The notes under the pieces were generated by a model that was given only the letters and a program-made list of their open reading frames with translations, was not told the origin of the DNA and did not search any database. Positions 41,625 through 52,061 of a stretch of DNA of 64,000 nucleotides are shown here, one piece after another. Within the stretch, counting starts at the first letter, position 1. Every line of letters begins with the position of its first letter. Made by a program: the position numbers and the translations under genes. This DNA is from Balneolaceae bacterium (GTDB lineage: Bacteria > Bacteroidota > Rhodothermia > Balneolales > Balneolaceae): NCBI GenBank assembly GCA_007693395.1, contig REDS01000060.1:1-64000 (forward strand), given 5' to 3'.

Positions 41625-43556
41625 ATGGAAAACAGGATTGTTGCTGAGAATATGGCTCAGCTTTTTCAACGGGCTGCTGAACAGTATGGAGATCTGCCTG
41701 CATTTGCCACCCGTATAAAAGAACTTGAGTGGGAACCTGTTTCATTTCGCCAGCTCTATGAGAGGGGATTAAACCTTGCCACCGGACTCATCGATTTGGG
41801 AGTAAAGGCAAACGATCATGTAGGGTTGTTTGGGGATAACCGATTTGAATGGATCTTATCAGATTGCGGTATTCAGCTTTGTGGTGCAGCAGATGTACCA
41901 CGTGGGCGCGATGTTACGGATGCTGAACTTATTTATATCATCAATCATGCAGAGATAAAAATTGCGTTTGCAGAGACGGCTCAACTGGCCAACCGTATTA
42001 TAAACCTTAAGAAAGAGTTGCCAACTCTCAAGAAAATAATTCTCCATGAAGAGTCTGATTCAAAGGCTAAAAATGTGCTGAACATCACAGAAGTGGAAGA
42101 AATCGGGAAGAAACTTCGCGATAAGGGCGATGTGCAAGCAGAAAGCCGTATGAAAGCCATCAACCCTGAAGATCTTTTCACACTGATCTATACATCGGGT
42201 ACCACAGGCAAGCCAAAAGGTGTAATGCTCTCTCATGAGAACATTATGTCTCAGATGAAAGTGATACCTATAGAACTGAACTGTACAGACAGAGTACTCT
42301 CCATTTTACCGGTCTGGCACATCTTTGAACGCGTGTTTGAGGTGTACACAATAGCATGTGGAGTTTGTACATATTATACCAGCATAAGAACTTTAGGCGA
42401 TGACCTAAAAAATGTAGAACCAACATTTATGGGGTCTGCACCTCGCCTTTGGGAAAGCCTTCATCAACGAATTTTGAAAAGAGTGAAAGAAGCACACCCA
42501 ATGCGAAGGCTGCTGTTTCACACAGCTTACTTTTTAAGCAAGCAGTACAAATCGTCGCTCTATTTCATGTTCAACAGAAAACTGAAAACAGAAAAAGAGT
42601 CGTCACTTTTACGTATAGTTCAGCTTCCCTTTCATGCCCTTCGCTGGTTGGTTGTTACTCCGTTTTACGGCTTTTTTAACGTAGCAGTTCTTGAACCGAT
42701 TCGTCTCAGCGCGGGCGGATCACTAAAAGCAACCGTTTCGGGTGGTGGAGCACTACCCAACGAGATTGACCGCTTCTTTAACTATATCGGAATCCCCGTG
42801 CTTGAAGGTTATGGTATGACGGAAACATCGCCCGTTATTGCTGTACGTACTGAATATCAGCTTGTAATAGGTACCGTTGGCCCTATTGTAGAAGAGACCG
42901 AAGTTCGAATTGTTGATCTTGAGACAGGGGATACGCTCTATCCTGATAGAAGCCATCCGGAAAACGGCCGTGGAATTCGCGGTGAAATTCATGTGAAAGG
43001 CCCCCAGGTAATGCAAGGTTACTATAAAGAAAAAGAACTTACATCAAACACAATCAGAAATGGATGGCTTAGAACCGGCGATCTTGGCATGATTACTTTC
43101 AATAACTGCCTGAAGATCCTCGGCCGATCAAAATCTACAATTGTATTGCTTAGTGGTGAAAATCTTGAGCCTGAACCGATTGAAATGCGGCTAACACAGA
43201 GTACACTTGTTGAGCACTGTATGGTAGTGGGTCAGGATAAAAAATTTATCGGGGCATTAATTGTTCCGGATTTAGGTGAACTTAGAGCGAAAGGGATAAA
43301 GGCAGAAACTCTGGCAGAAGCATCTGAAAGTGAAGAAGCCCAAAAATTAATTCGTGCTGAGATTAAAAAAGTGATCTCGCCATCAAACGGATTTAAGCGG
43401 CATGAACTTATTCAGGAATTTGAGCTGTTGCCGGAAACCTTTAAGAATGGTGTTGAGTTAACCAGCCTGTTTAAAATGAAGCGTCACATCATTCAGGATA
43501 AATATGCAGACAGGATAGAAGCAATGTACACGAACGAATCAACGGGAGGCAAATAG
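41625..43556 (+). CDS. Long-chain fatty acid--CoA ligase (AMP-dependent synthetase)
   Basis: LIYTSGTTGKPKGVMLSHENI, GYGMTETSPVIA, GWLRTGDLGMI; 643 aa. Confidence 0.95.
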   Translation: MENRIVAENMAQLFQRAAEQYGDLPAFATRIKELEWEPVSFRQLYERGLNLATGLIDLGVKANDHVGLFGDNRFEWILSDCGIQLCGAADVPRGRDVTDAELIYIINHAEIKIAFAETAQLANRIINLKKELPTLKKIILHEESDSKAKNVLNITEVEEIGKKLRDKGDVQAESRMKAINPEDLFTLIYTSGTTGKPKGVMLSHENIMSQMKVIPIELNCTDRVLSILPVWHIFERVFEVYTIACGVCTYYTSIRTLGDDLKNVEPTFMGSAPRLWESLHQRILKRVKEAHPMRRLLFHTAYFLSKQYKSSLYFMFNRKLKTEKESSLLRIVQLPFHALRWLVVTPFYGFFNVAVLEPIRLSAGGSLKATVSGGGALPNEIDRFFNYIGIPVLEGYGMTETSPVIAVRTEYQLVIGTVGPIVEETEVRIVDLETGDTLYPDRSHPENGRGIRGEIHVKGPQVMQGYYKEKELTSNTIRNGWLRTGDLGMITFNNCLKILGRSKSTIVLLSGENLEPEPIEMRLTQSTLVEHCMVVGQDKKFIGALIVPDLGELRAKGIKAETLAEASESEEAQKLIRAEIKKVISPSNGFKRHELIQEFELLPETFKNGVELTSLFKMKRHIIQDKYADRIEAMYTNESTGGK

Positions 43557-43557
43557 C

Positions 43558-44619
43558 ATGGAATTTACTACACAACTGCTCTATCCGATTGACCAGATAC
43601 TGCTTGCGTTGATGATTTTCTCCATTATGTTTGGAATGGGTGCCAGCCTAACTATCGACGATTTTAAAACTGTGATGCGATATCCACGCGGTATTTTAAT
43701 CGGATTTCTCTCTCAATTTGGCCTGATGCCATTTTTCGCTTATGGCTTGGCTATTTTTTTAAATCTGCCACCGGCATACGCCATTGCTATCATTCTTATT
43801 GGCTGTTTACCCGGAGGAACCACTTCTAACATGTTTGCCTACTTTGCCAGGGGGTCTGTAGCACTAAGTATTGCGATGACCACCGCATCAACGGTTATGG
43901 CGTTGTTGATGATGCCAATTCTTCTTGAGTTTTATACATCTGAGTTTACCAATGCACTCTCTGCCGAATTGCAAACGGCCGGTACTGGTACTGAGTTTGT
44001 TATTCCCACAGGAAACATTATCAGCTCGTTAATATTGGTACTGGTTCCGGTTGCTATGGGAATGTTTTTAAGGGCAAAATCACAGGTTTGGGCTAAAACT
44101 GCAGAAGATACAGCAGGTTTTATGGGCATTATAGTGATCATTTATTTGATTGGAACTGCCTTTGCCCGGCATAGCGGTTTGATGCTGCAAACACCCATAA
44201 ATATCTACATTGCAGCAATCTGCGTTGGTTTACTTGGTTTTCTGTTTGGTTTTTGGATGTCGCGCCTCTTCAAATTATCACCGATATTCCAGAGAGCTAT
44301 TTCCCTTGAAACCGGTATTCAGAACGGGCCCATTGCATTCGCAATTATTCTGCTAAGTTTTGCTGAACCTATTCAAAGCCAAATGCTCTGGCTGGCAATA
44401 CTTTACTCAACGTTTATCGTCATCACATCATCATTCATTACACTCTACTACAGGCGGGTTGGTAAATTTGATTACGAGATCTACAAAAACACAACTATCC
44501 ATAACAAACTATTTGGCGATGAGTATGTAAGCCACTATCCAGATGGATTTTTACCGAAACGTATTGAGCACGATCCAAGTCAGGGGTTTACACCATCTCA
44601 AATAAGAGAAAAGAAATAA
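43558..44619 (+). CDS. Bile acid:sodium symporter (BASS) family transporter
   Basis: 353 aa polytopic; IFSIMFGMGASLTIDDFKTVMRYPRGILIGFLSQFGLMPF, GCLPGGTTSNMFAYFARG, ETGIQNGPIAFAIIL. Confidence 0.9.
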   Translation: MEFTTQLLYPIDQILLALMIFSIMFGMGASLTIDDFKTVMRYPRGILIGFLSQFGLMPFFAYGLAIFLNLPPAYAIAIILIGCLPGGTTSNMFAYFARGSVALSIAMTTASTVMALLMMPILLEFYTSEFTNALSAELQTAGTGTEFVIPTGNIISSLILVLVPVAMGMFLRAKSQVWAKTAEDTAGFMGIIVIIYLIGTAFARHSGLMLQTPINIYIAAICVGLLGFLFGFWMSRLFKLSPIFQRAISLETGIQNGPIAFAIILLSFAEPIQSQMLWLAILYSTFIVITSSFITLYYRRVGKFDYEIYKNTTIHNKLFGDEYVSHYPDGFLPKRIEHDPSQGFTPSQIREKK

Positions 44620-44730
44620 TTTTCAAAGATCACCTTTTTGGTTGAGTTTCTTTGTTTCTTTAATGATGTGATGCTTTCATAAAACTGCATTATATTAGAT
44701 CTGCAGACAATTTAAACCCAAAATAACAGC

Positions 44731-46248
44731 ATGTTTGAAGTATTTGAGTCTGGTTCAAAAATCAGCAAGAGTGATTATAAAAAGCGGCTGCCCGAACTAC
44801 GCGCCGAATTACTTCGCACACAATTCGAACTCCAGAAACAGAATATCCCTGTACTGATTAAAGTAGCCGGTGTAGAGGGAGCAGGAAAAGGTGAGGTTGT
44901 CAATCGCCTGAATTCCTGGATGGATACCCGCTATATCGAAACCTACGTATTCAGAAAGGAGAGTGATGAAGAAGCCAGCAGACCTTACTATTGGCGATTC
45001 TGGAGAGTATTGCCAAGTGGGGGACAGATTGGGGTTTTCTTTGGATCGTGGTATACACAGCCGATAAAGAAACTGGTGTTTGATGAGCTTGACTCTCACA
45101 GGTTTGATTCTGAAATGAGTCACATACGCTCATTAGAACAGATGCTTTCTGCTGGTGGAATGGTTATCGCCAAATTTTGGCTGCATATTCCCGAAGCTGA
45201 ACAGCGCAAACGCTTTGAAAAACTCGAGAAAGATGAGCGAACTGAGTGGAGAGTAACAGATTACGACTGGCGGTATCATGATAATTTTGAGCGATTCATT
45301 AAAGTAAGTAAACGCGCCATTCGCCAAACCGATACCGCAGAGGCACCCTGGAATATCATTGATGCATCACAAACACGTTTCAGAGATATCGCTTTTATGG
45401 AGACACTTCTTCAACGAATGAAAGCGGCACTAAATAGAAACGGCATCAATAAAAAAATAAATGGTAAGATTACACCAGATCTTCATGTTTCGGCAATGCC
45501 AATTAATGTGCTAAACAATGTGGATCTTTCGAAGGAGCTTTCAAAAGATGAGTACAAAAATGAGTATAAAGATCTCTACTTAGAAATTGAATATTTGGCG
45601 TGGCAGTGCTATCAAAATCAGATATCCAATATTATTGTTTTTGAAGGTTGGGATGCGGCCGGAAAGGGCGGTGTAATACGAAGGTTGATTCCTACACTTG
45701 ATGCAAAGCTGTACAGGGTAATTCAGATCTCTGCACCTACAAAACTCGAGCTATCGCACCATTATCTTTGGAGATTCTGGCAGCATATCCCAAAAGATGG
45801 AAAAATCACCATTTATGACAGATCCTGGTACGGAAGAGTATTAGTGGAACGTGTAGAGGGTTTTGCAACAGAACCGGAATGGAGCAGATCGTATCACGAG
45901 ATCAACGAATTCGAACAGCAGTTGATTGATCATGGTACGGCGATTAATAAATTCTGGCTCCATATCAGCGATGAAGAGCAGTTACGGAGATTTGAAGAGA
46001 GAAAGAGAATTGAGTACAAAAAGCACAAAATTACCGATGAAGACTGGAGAAATCGTGAAAAAAAAGAAGAGTATAAAGCAGCCGTGCACGATATGGTTGC
46101 GAAAACAAGCACCGAATACGCACCCTGGCATATTATTCCCGCTAACAGTAAGAACTTTGCCCGGATAAAAGTGCTAAAAATCATTCGGGACTCTATGAAA
46201 AGCTCACTTGAAAAGAAGGCTAAAAAGATGGCCAAGCAACAGGATTGA
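44731..46248 (+). CDS. Two-domain polyphosphate kinase 2 (polyphosphate:AMP phosphotransferase type)
   Basis: 505 aa with duplicated PPK2 domains: GVEGAGKGEVVNRLNSWMD / GWDAAGKGGVIRRLIPTLD; second copy has YDRSWYGRVLVERVEGF. Confidence 0.93.
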   Translation: MFEVFESGSKISKSDYKKRLPELRAELLRTQFELQKQNIPVLIKVAGVEGAGKGEVVNRLNSWMDTRYIETYVFRKESDEEASRPYYWRFWRVLPSGGQIGVFFGSWYTQPIKKLVFDELDSHRFDSEMSHIRSLEQMLSAGGMVIAKFWLHIPEAEQRKRFEKLEKDERTEWRVTDYDWRYHDNFERFIKVSKRAIRQTDTAEAPWNIIDASQTRFRDIAFMETLLQRMKAALNRNGINKKINGKITPDLHVSAMPINVLNNVDLSKELSKDEYKNEYKDLYLEIEYLAWQCYQNQISNIIVFEGWDAAGKGGVIRRLIPTLDAKLYRVIQISAPTKLELSHHYLWRFWQHIPKDGKITIYDRSWYGRVLVERVEGFATEPEWSRSYHEINEFEQQLIDHGTAINKFWLHISDEEQLRRFEERKRIEYKKHKITDEDWRNREKKEEYKAAVHDMVAKTSTEYAPWHIIPANSKNFARIKVLKIIRDSMKSSLEKKAKKMAKQQD

Positions 46249-46676
46249 TGGAAATCGTAACAAAAGATATCTATCTAAACACAAAAGGGTTTTCTGATAT
46301 ACACGATATTACCCACCTTGTAAATCAGCACATATCTGAAAGTGAAATAGTGGAGGGATTTTGCCACATTTTTGTGGTTGGCTCTACGGCATCTGTTTCC
46401 ACAATGGAATTTGAACCGGCATTGGTTAAAGATATCAAAGAGAAGCTGGAAGATTTTGCATCAGAAACTATGCGCTCTCACCACTCAGAAACCTGGGGCG
46501 ACGATAACGGATTCTCCCACATCCGGGCTACATTTATGGGGCCGGGCATCACGGTTCCAATCCGTAAAGGCAGCTGTATTCTCGGCACCTGGCAGCAAAT
46601 TGTAGTACTCGATCATGACAACAGGTCAAGGAAACGACATGTTATTGTACAGATCGTTGGAAGGCTGGCTGGATAG
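46248..46676 (+). CDS. Secondary thiamine-phosphate synthase enzyme family (YjbQ/UPF0047)
   Basis: 142 aa; FSDIHDITHLVNQHI, GFCHIFVVGSTASVSTMEFEP, HSETWGDDNGFSHIRATFMGPGITVPIRKG, GTWQQIVVLDHDNRSRKR; TGATG overlap with ppk2 stop. Confidence 0.93.
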   Translation: MEIVTKDIYLNTKGFSDIHDITHLVNQHISESEIVEGFCHIFVVGSTASVSTMEFEPALVKDIKEKLEDFASETMRSHHSETWGDDNGFSHIRATFMGPGITVPIRKGSCILGTWQQIVVLDHDNRSRKRHVIVQIVGRLAG

Positions 46677-46743
46677 GTTTATTGTTGATTTATGCAATAA
46701 TTCTTCAGTGGTATGCTTACGTTTTTTTAGAAACCGAAATTAA

Positions 46744-47703
46744 CTAACTATTCACACGGTTTATGAGTGAGCCTCTGTCGGCACTTTTCAGAATTTCAAC
46801 AATCTGATTAACAAGATTCTGGCGTGCCTGCTTGCTTGCCCAGGCAATATGTGGGGTAACCAAAAGATTATCGGGCTGGTTCTTAATGATAGAGTTTTCC
46901 TTCTCCGGTGGCTCAACCGACAAAACATCAATTGCTGCTGCTTTCAGTTTGCCTGATGTTAACGCTTCAAGAAGATCAGCTTCGTTTACAATGCCGCCTC
47001 TGCCCATGTTGATCAACATTGCGCCGTCCTTCATTAAAGCCAGCTTTTCGCTGTTGATAAGATTTTCCGTGTATTCTGAAAGAGGAGAGTGAATACTTAC
47101 CACATCACTTTCTGCAAGAAGGGTATCCAGCGGTACACGGCCAACTTTTGATCTGCCCGGTACCATACTCTCCGAAACAAGAACATTCATTCGAAAAGCT
47201 TCTGCCAGCTCTTTAACCCTTTTACCGATTGCGCCATAGCCAATAATTCCCAGGGTTTTATCCGATAGGTCCTCAATGGTAAAATCCAAAAGACAAAAAA
47301 ACGGACTCTCTGTCCATGATGAATCTCTTACCGATTTATCGTATTCACCGAGCCTTCTTTGCAGGTGGAGTAAACAGGCAAATGTATGCTGTGCAACTGA
47401 TTCTGTGGAATAATTTACAACGTTACAAACAGGTATTGAACGCTCTTTTGCTGCTTCCAGGTCTACGTTATTTGTGCCTGTAGCCAGAATGATTATCAAT
47501 TTGATTTTATGATTGGTTGATAGCAGCTCTCTGTCAATCACAACTTTATTGGTGAGAATAATATCAGCATCACTAATTCTTTCAGATGTCTCTTCCGGCT
47601 TCGTAGTATTGTACGTAAACCAGTCAAAAGGCATCGCAAAAAGAGCTTTTGTATCTAAGTCGTGTGGTGCAAGGCTGGCGTAATCAAGAATAACTGCTTT
47701 CAT
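46744..47703 (-). CDS. D-2-hydroxyacid dehydrogenase
   Basis: LGIIGYGAIGKRVKELAEAF, INMGRGGIVNEADLLEAL, VTPHIAWASKQARQN. Confidence 0.94.
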   Translation of the reverse strand: MKAVILDYASLAPHDLDTKALFAMPFDWFTYNTTKPEETSERISDADIILTNKVVIDRELLSTNHKIKLIIILATGTNNVDLEAAKERSIPVCNVVNYSTESVAQHTFACLLHLQRRLGEYDKSVRDSSWTESPFFCLLDFTIEDLSDKTLGIIGYGAIGKRVKELAEAFRMNVLVSESMVPGRSKVGRVPLDTLLAESDVVSIHSPLSEYTENLINSEKLALMKDGAMLINMGRGGIVNEADLLEALTSGKLKAAAIDVLSVEPPEKENSIIKNQPDNLLVTPHIAWASKQARQNLVNQIVEILKSADRGSLINRVNS

Positions 47704-47823
47704 TGGTTATGTAGGTTTTGTGAAAAAAAAACTGATACTTCATTGATTATTATCTCATTATTTTTGCAAATTGTTGCATTAATCATCACCGGAGATGGAT
47801 GTATAATCAGAGTTAATAATACT

Positions 47824-48147
47824 ATGGAAGAAAACAGTTCAGTACAAGGTGAAAAAGCAGCAATGCCCGAAGAGCTAAACAGGTGGAATTGGGGAGCTTT
47901 CTCCTTAAATGCTTTTTGGGGTGTTGGAAATAAAACATATGTAGCTCTCTTTGCACTGGTGCCTGTTATTAACATTTTTATGATGATAGCTCTTGGTTTA
48001 AAAGGTAATAAATGGGCATGGGAAAATAAGGAGTGGAAGAGTGTTGAACATTTTACAAAAGTACAGAAACGGTGGAATATAGCCGGTTATTTTGCGCTTG
48101 GGCTCTATCTCTATTTTTTTATTGCTGGATTAGTCAGGTTATTATAG
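47824..48147 (+). CDS. Small two-TM membrane protein of unknown function
   Basis: 107 aa from internal ATG; ELNRWNWGAFSLNAFWGVGNKTYVALFALVPVINIFMMIALGLKGNKWAWENKEW. Confidence 0.7.
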   Translation: MEENSSVQGEKAAMPEELNRWNWGAFSLNAFWGVGNKTYVALFALVPVINIFMMIALGLKGNKWAWENKEWKSVEHFTKVQKRWNIAGYFALGLYLYFFIAGLVRLL

Positions 48148-48201
48148 TAGCTTATTTACATACATTTTACATATAATACTTTTTCTTTGTAGCTTTACAC
48201 T

Positions 48202-50229
48202 ATGAAGAAATTCGTACTCTCAACTGAAGATCAATCCCCGGCTAACTACTCCATTACTTACAGTGAACTGCTGAATGAAGCCCAGCTAAACGCTGTAATG
48301 CACACAAACGGGCCGGCACTTGTAGTTGCAGGAGCAGGTACGGGCAAAACCCGTACATTGGTCTATCGGGTAGCACGCCTTGTTGAAAGTGGAATAGACC
48401 CTTCCGAAATTTTGCTACTCACATTCACCCGGCGTGCATCGCAGGAGATGCTTCAAAGGGCAACCCAGATTCTTGATGAACGATGTAAGAGGGTGGAGGG
48501 TGGTACTTTCCATCACTATTGCAGTAAATTACTTCATATACATGCGTCTGCTATTGGGTACCCTGAAAACTTTACAATTGTAGATGTTTCTGATTCGATG
48601 GATGCCATACATATGGTTCGAAGCCGGTCGGGTTTCGCCGGCAATAAGCAGCGTTTTCCAAAAAAATCCACGCTCTACTCTATCTACAGCACTTCGGTCA
48701 ACAAGCAGATTAGCATTCGTGATGTGGTGGAAGATCAATACCCGCAATTTATCTCGCAGATTGCTTCGATCGAAAAAATTTTTGATGACTACTGCGCTTA
48801 CAAAGAAGCAAACTTCGTTATGGATTTTGATGACCTTCTTGTAAAAACACGCGATCTGCTCGCTCAAAATGATGAGATTCGTCTCAAAGTGGCTTCAAAA
48901 AACCACCATGTTCTTGTTGATGAGTATCAAGATACCAACACACTCCAGACCGAACTGATTAAACTCTTGAGCAGTGTGCACAAAAATGTGATGGCTGTTG
49001 GTGATGATGCACAGAGTATCTACTCATTTCGTGGAGCCGATCACAAAAATATGCTGCGGTTTCCGGATGAATTTGCAGGTACAAAGGTTATAAAGCTGGA
49101 AGAAAATTTCCGGTCAACGCAGCGCATTCTCGATGTTGCCAACCGGGTTTTGGAAGAAGCCAAAGAGAAGTTCGAAAAGAAATTATACACAAACAATGCT
49201 GAAGGTGATTTGCCCGGGCTGGTGAAAGCTGCGAATATGAACGATCAGAGCAGGTTCATCACACAGATGATTCTGAATCTCAGAGAACAAGGGCACGAAC
49301 TGAACGACACTGCCATACTTTTTCGTAATGGAAGGGATTCATTTGATTTGGAAGTGATGCTTAATCAAAAAAATATTCCCTATGTTAAATATGGTGGGCA
49401 GAAATTTACTGAAGCTTCGCATGTAAAAGATGTTCTTGCACATCTGCGGGTATTTGTAAATCCCAAAGATACCATCTCGTGGAACAGGGTTCTTATGCTC
49501 ATTGATGGTATTGGCCCAAAAACCGCAGAAGACCTATTAATCTGGGGGCAGGGAAGTACAGGAGATCCTCTTAGCCCACATTCAGCGCCACAGACGAGCG
49601 AAAAATACCTGATACAACTGAAGGCGTTAAGTGTGCTCTTTTCAAATCTCAAAAATCTGGATGGTTCTGTAACCGAGCAGCTACGGGAAGTTGTTGACTA
49701 CTATTCTGTTTTTTGCAAAAAACGATTTGATGACCATCCCAAGCGAATGAAAGATCTTGAAACATTCGTAGACATTTCCGGCAAATATCGGTCGCTCGAA
49801 AAGCTTATCGAAGAGGTTGCATTGGATCCCATAGAGGCTACTGCCATTGAAACGGAGGCATCACAAAAAGATGAATCACCGTTAATTCTCAGTACAATTC
49901 ACTCAGCGAAAGGACTGGAATGGCGCACAGTTTTCCTCATTCAATGCCTTGATGGGATTTTACCATCGGGATATGCAATTGAAGACGAAATACAGATGGA
50001 TGAAGAGGTACGCTTGCTATACGTGGCCGTTACTCGCGCAAAAGAGCAGCTGTTTTTAACGTATCCCGCTATGTTTCAGAGCAGATTTGGTGATTATTTT
50101 TCAAACCCAAGCCGGTTTATAAAAGATATATCAGAAAAATTACTGGAACCGTGGTTGCTTGTGGAAGAACCCGAAGCACCACAACTTGGAGAAGGAGAGA
50201 GCGGAGAGCAAAGTGCTTTGAAATGGTAA
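48202..50229 (+). CDS. ATP-dependent DNA helicase, UvrD/Rep/PcrA family
   Basis: GAGTGKTRTLVYRVARL, DEYQDTN, GDDAQSIYSFRGAD, STIHSAKGLEWRTVFL, LLYVAVTRAKEQLFL. Confidence 0.96.
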   Translation: MKKFVLSTEDQSPANYSITYSELLNEAQLNAVMHTNGPALVVAGAGTGKTRTLVYRVARLVESGIDPSEILLLTFTRRASQEMLQRATQILDERCKRVEGGTFHHYCSKLLHIHASAIGYPENFTIVDVSDSMDAIHMVRSRSGFAGNKQRFPKKSTLYSIYSTSVNKQISIRDVVEDQYPQFISQIASIEKIFDDYCAYKEANFVMDFDDLLVKTRDLLAQNDEIRLKVASKNHHVLVDEYQDTNTLQTELIKLLSSVHKNVMAVGDDAQSIYSFRGADHKNMLRFPDEFAGTKVIKLEENFRSTQRILDVANRVLEEAKEKFEKKLYTNNAEGDLPGLVKAANMNDQSRFITQMILNLREQGHELNDTAILFRNGRDSFDLEVMLNQKNIPYVKYGGQKFTEASHVKDVLAHLRVFVNPKDTISWNRVLMLIDGIGPKTAEDLLIWGQGSTGDPLSPHSAPQTSEKYLIQLKALSVLFSNLKNLDGSVTEQLREVVDYYSVFCKKRFDDHPKRMKDLETFVDISGKYRSLEKLIEEVALDPIEATAIETEASQKDESPLILSTIHSAKGLEWRTVFLIQCLDGILPSGYAIEDEIQMDEEVRLLYVAVTRAKEQLFLTYPAMFQSRFGDYFSNPSRFIKDISEKLLEPWLLVEEPEAPQLGEGESGEQSALKW

Positions 50230-50234
50230 CTAAC

Positions 50235-50468
50235 TCAAAGTCTTTTCAGCTGTTTTCGTTGTTTGATCATATCTGCAATCAGCCATGCTACGGGATATAG
50301 CGGGATAAAAATGGCAAGTGAAAAGAAGATAGCCTGCCTTGCCGGAGGCCTCTCTCTTAAGCATATACCTGCAACACCTGCCATCCAAAAAACAAAGAAC
50401 ATAAACACAAGAAAAGCAGCCAAAATAGAGCCAAAAATGCCAAAATAATTGTACAGTGTTTCAAGCAT
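50235..50468 (-). CDS. Small membrane protein, unknown function
   Basis: 77 aa with two hydrophobic segments; intergenic position downstream of the helicase gene. Confidence 0.55.
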   Translation of the reverse strand: MLETLYNYFGIFGSILAAFLVFMFFVFWMAGVAGICLRERPPARQAIFFSLAIFIPLYPVAWLIADMIKQRKQLKRL

Positions 50469-50657
50469 ATGCTTTCATCAAAAATGATTAACTTTACATG
50501 ATAGAAATCAAGTTTTCCAATCTGCATTTTTATCGCAGAAAGATTTCAATTGCTATCAAGATACAGGTAGTTCTGCAATCAAAAAAACAACTTTGCATTG
50601 AATAAAGCCTGACATACTATCTACTAAACTTTTTTTAATCTATATATACGCTAACTC

Positions 50658-51968
50658 ATGACACCCACAGTTTCTATTGTAGGCCGCCCAAATGTGGGTA
50701 AATCAACGCTTTTTAACCGGCTTATTGGTCGCAGAAAGGCCATTGTGCACGATCAATCCGGAGTTACCCGCGACCGCCATTACGGCGAAAGCTACTGGAA
50801 CGACCGTAATTTTTCCGTGATTGATACCGGGGGTTATTTACCCTCCGATGGTGATGTAATTTCAGACGGAGTTCGCGAGCAGGTTCACCTTGCAATCGAT
50901 GAATCTGATGTAATCATCTTTGTGGTTGATACTGATACCGGAATCTCATCACTTGATAAAGCAGTGGCAGCTCTTTTGAGGCGTCAAAAAAAGCCGGTTC
51001 TACTTGTAGTGAACAAATGCGATAACGAAGAGAAACGCCTTAACGCTGTTGAGTTTTACGAACTCGGCTTCGAAGAGATGTATCCTGTTTCAGCCATAAG
51101 CGGTACCGGTACAGGAGAACTGCTTGACAGAGTTGTTACGCTTCTGCCAGCTGAAAAAGTAGATGAAGAAGAGACACAGTTTCCCAAAATAGCCTTTGTT
51201 GGCAGGCCCAATGTTGGCAAAAGCAGCCTGATGAATGCATTGCTTAAAAATGAGCGGTGCATTGTTACTGATATACCCGGCACAACACGGGATGCCATCA
51301 ACAGTAAGCTTGAGTATCAGGGAGAGACTTTCATTCTGATTGATACAGCCGGATTGAGAAAACGGGCCAAAGTAAAAGAGAATATTGAGTTTTACAGCAC
51401 GGTACGTACGGACAGATCCATTAAACAGGCAGACGTTGTTGTACTTCTGCTCGATGCCATGCAGGGATTTGATGAACAGGATAAACGCATACTACGCGAG
51501 GCAGAAAATTTCAACAAAGGAATTATCATAGCATTAAACAAGTGGGATCTTGTACCAGATAAAAGCACCAACCTTCTTAAAGAGTTTGAGGAGTATATTC
51601 ATAGCAAGGTACAGACGCTGCAATATATACCGATCATATCCATCTCAGCGTTAACAGGGCAAAGAATTGAAAAGGTGCTTGATGTTGCTAAAAAAGTGAT
51701 TGAAGAGCGCAAAAAGAAGATTTCCACAAGCCAGATGAATACCTTTATTGAACGTATTTTGAAAGAGAGAGCGTTACCTGTGAAAAGGGGTAAGCAGCTC
51801 AAAATTCAATATGCGCTTCAGGTAAAATCCAATCCGCCTGTGTTCAAGTTTTTTATGAACAATCCGCAGGAACTTCCGCCTAACTACAGAAGGTTTATCG
51901 AGAACAAAATACGAGAACATTTCAACTTCGAAGGAGTTCCTATAACAATGGTATTCCGCCAAAAATAG
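50658..51968 (+). CDS. der: Ribosome biogenesis GTPase Der
   Basis: Two GTPase domains: [36 protein letters not shown] and VGRPNVGKSSLMNALLKNERCIVTDIPGTTRDAI. Confidence 0.98.
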   Translation: MTPTVSIVGRPNVGKSTLFNRLIGRRKAIVHDQSGVTRDRHYGESYWNDRNFSVIDTGGYLPSDGDVISDGVREQVHLAIDESDVIIFVVDTDTGISSLDKAVAALLRRQKKPVLLVVNKCDNEEKRLNAVEFYELGFEEMYPVSAISGTGTGELLDRVVTLLPAEKVDEEETQFPKIAFVGRPNVGKSSLMNALLKNERCIVTDIPGTTRDAINSKLEYQGETFILIDTAGLRKRAKVKENIEFYSTVRTDRSIKQADVVVLLLDAMQGFDEQDKRILREAENFNKGIIIALNKWDLVPDKSTNLLKEFEEYIHSKVQTLQYIPIISISALTGQRIEKVLDVAKKVIEERKKKISTSQMNTFIERILKERALPVKRGKQLKIQYALQVKSNPPVFKFFMNNPQELPPNYRRFIENKIREHFNFEGVPITMVFRQK

Positions 51969-52061
51969 CCCAACAAATTGCGAAAACCTTTTGAACCGAA
52001 TCCATCAAAGGGTTATTTTGTTCGATTGTAAGAAAACAATAAATATTCAACTACAATAAGA

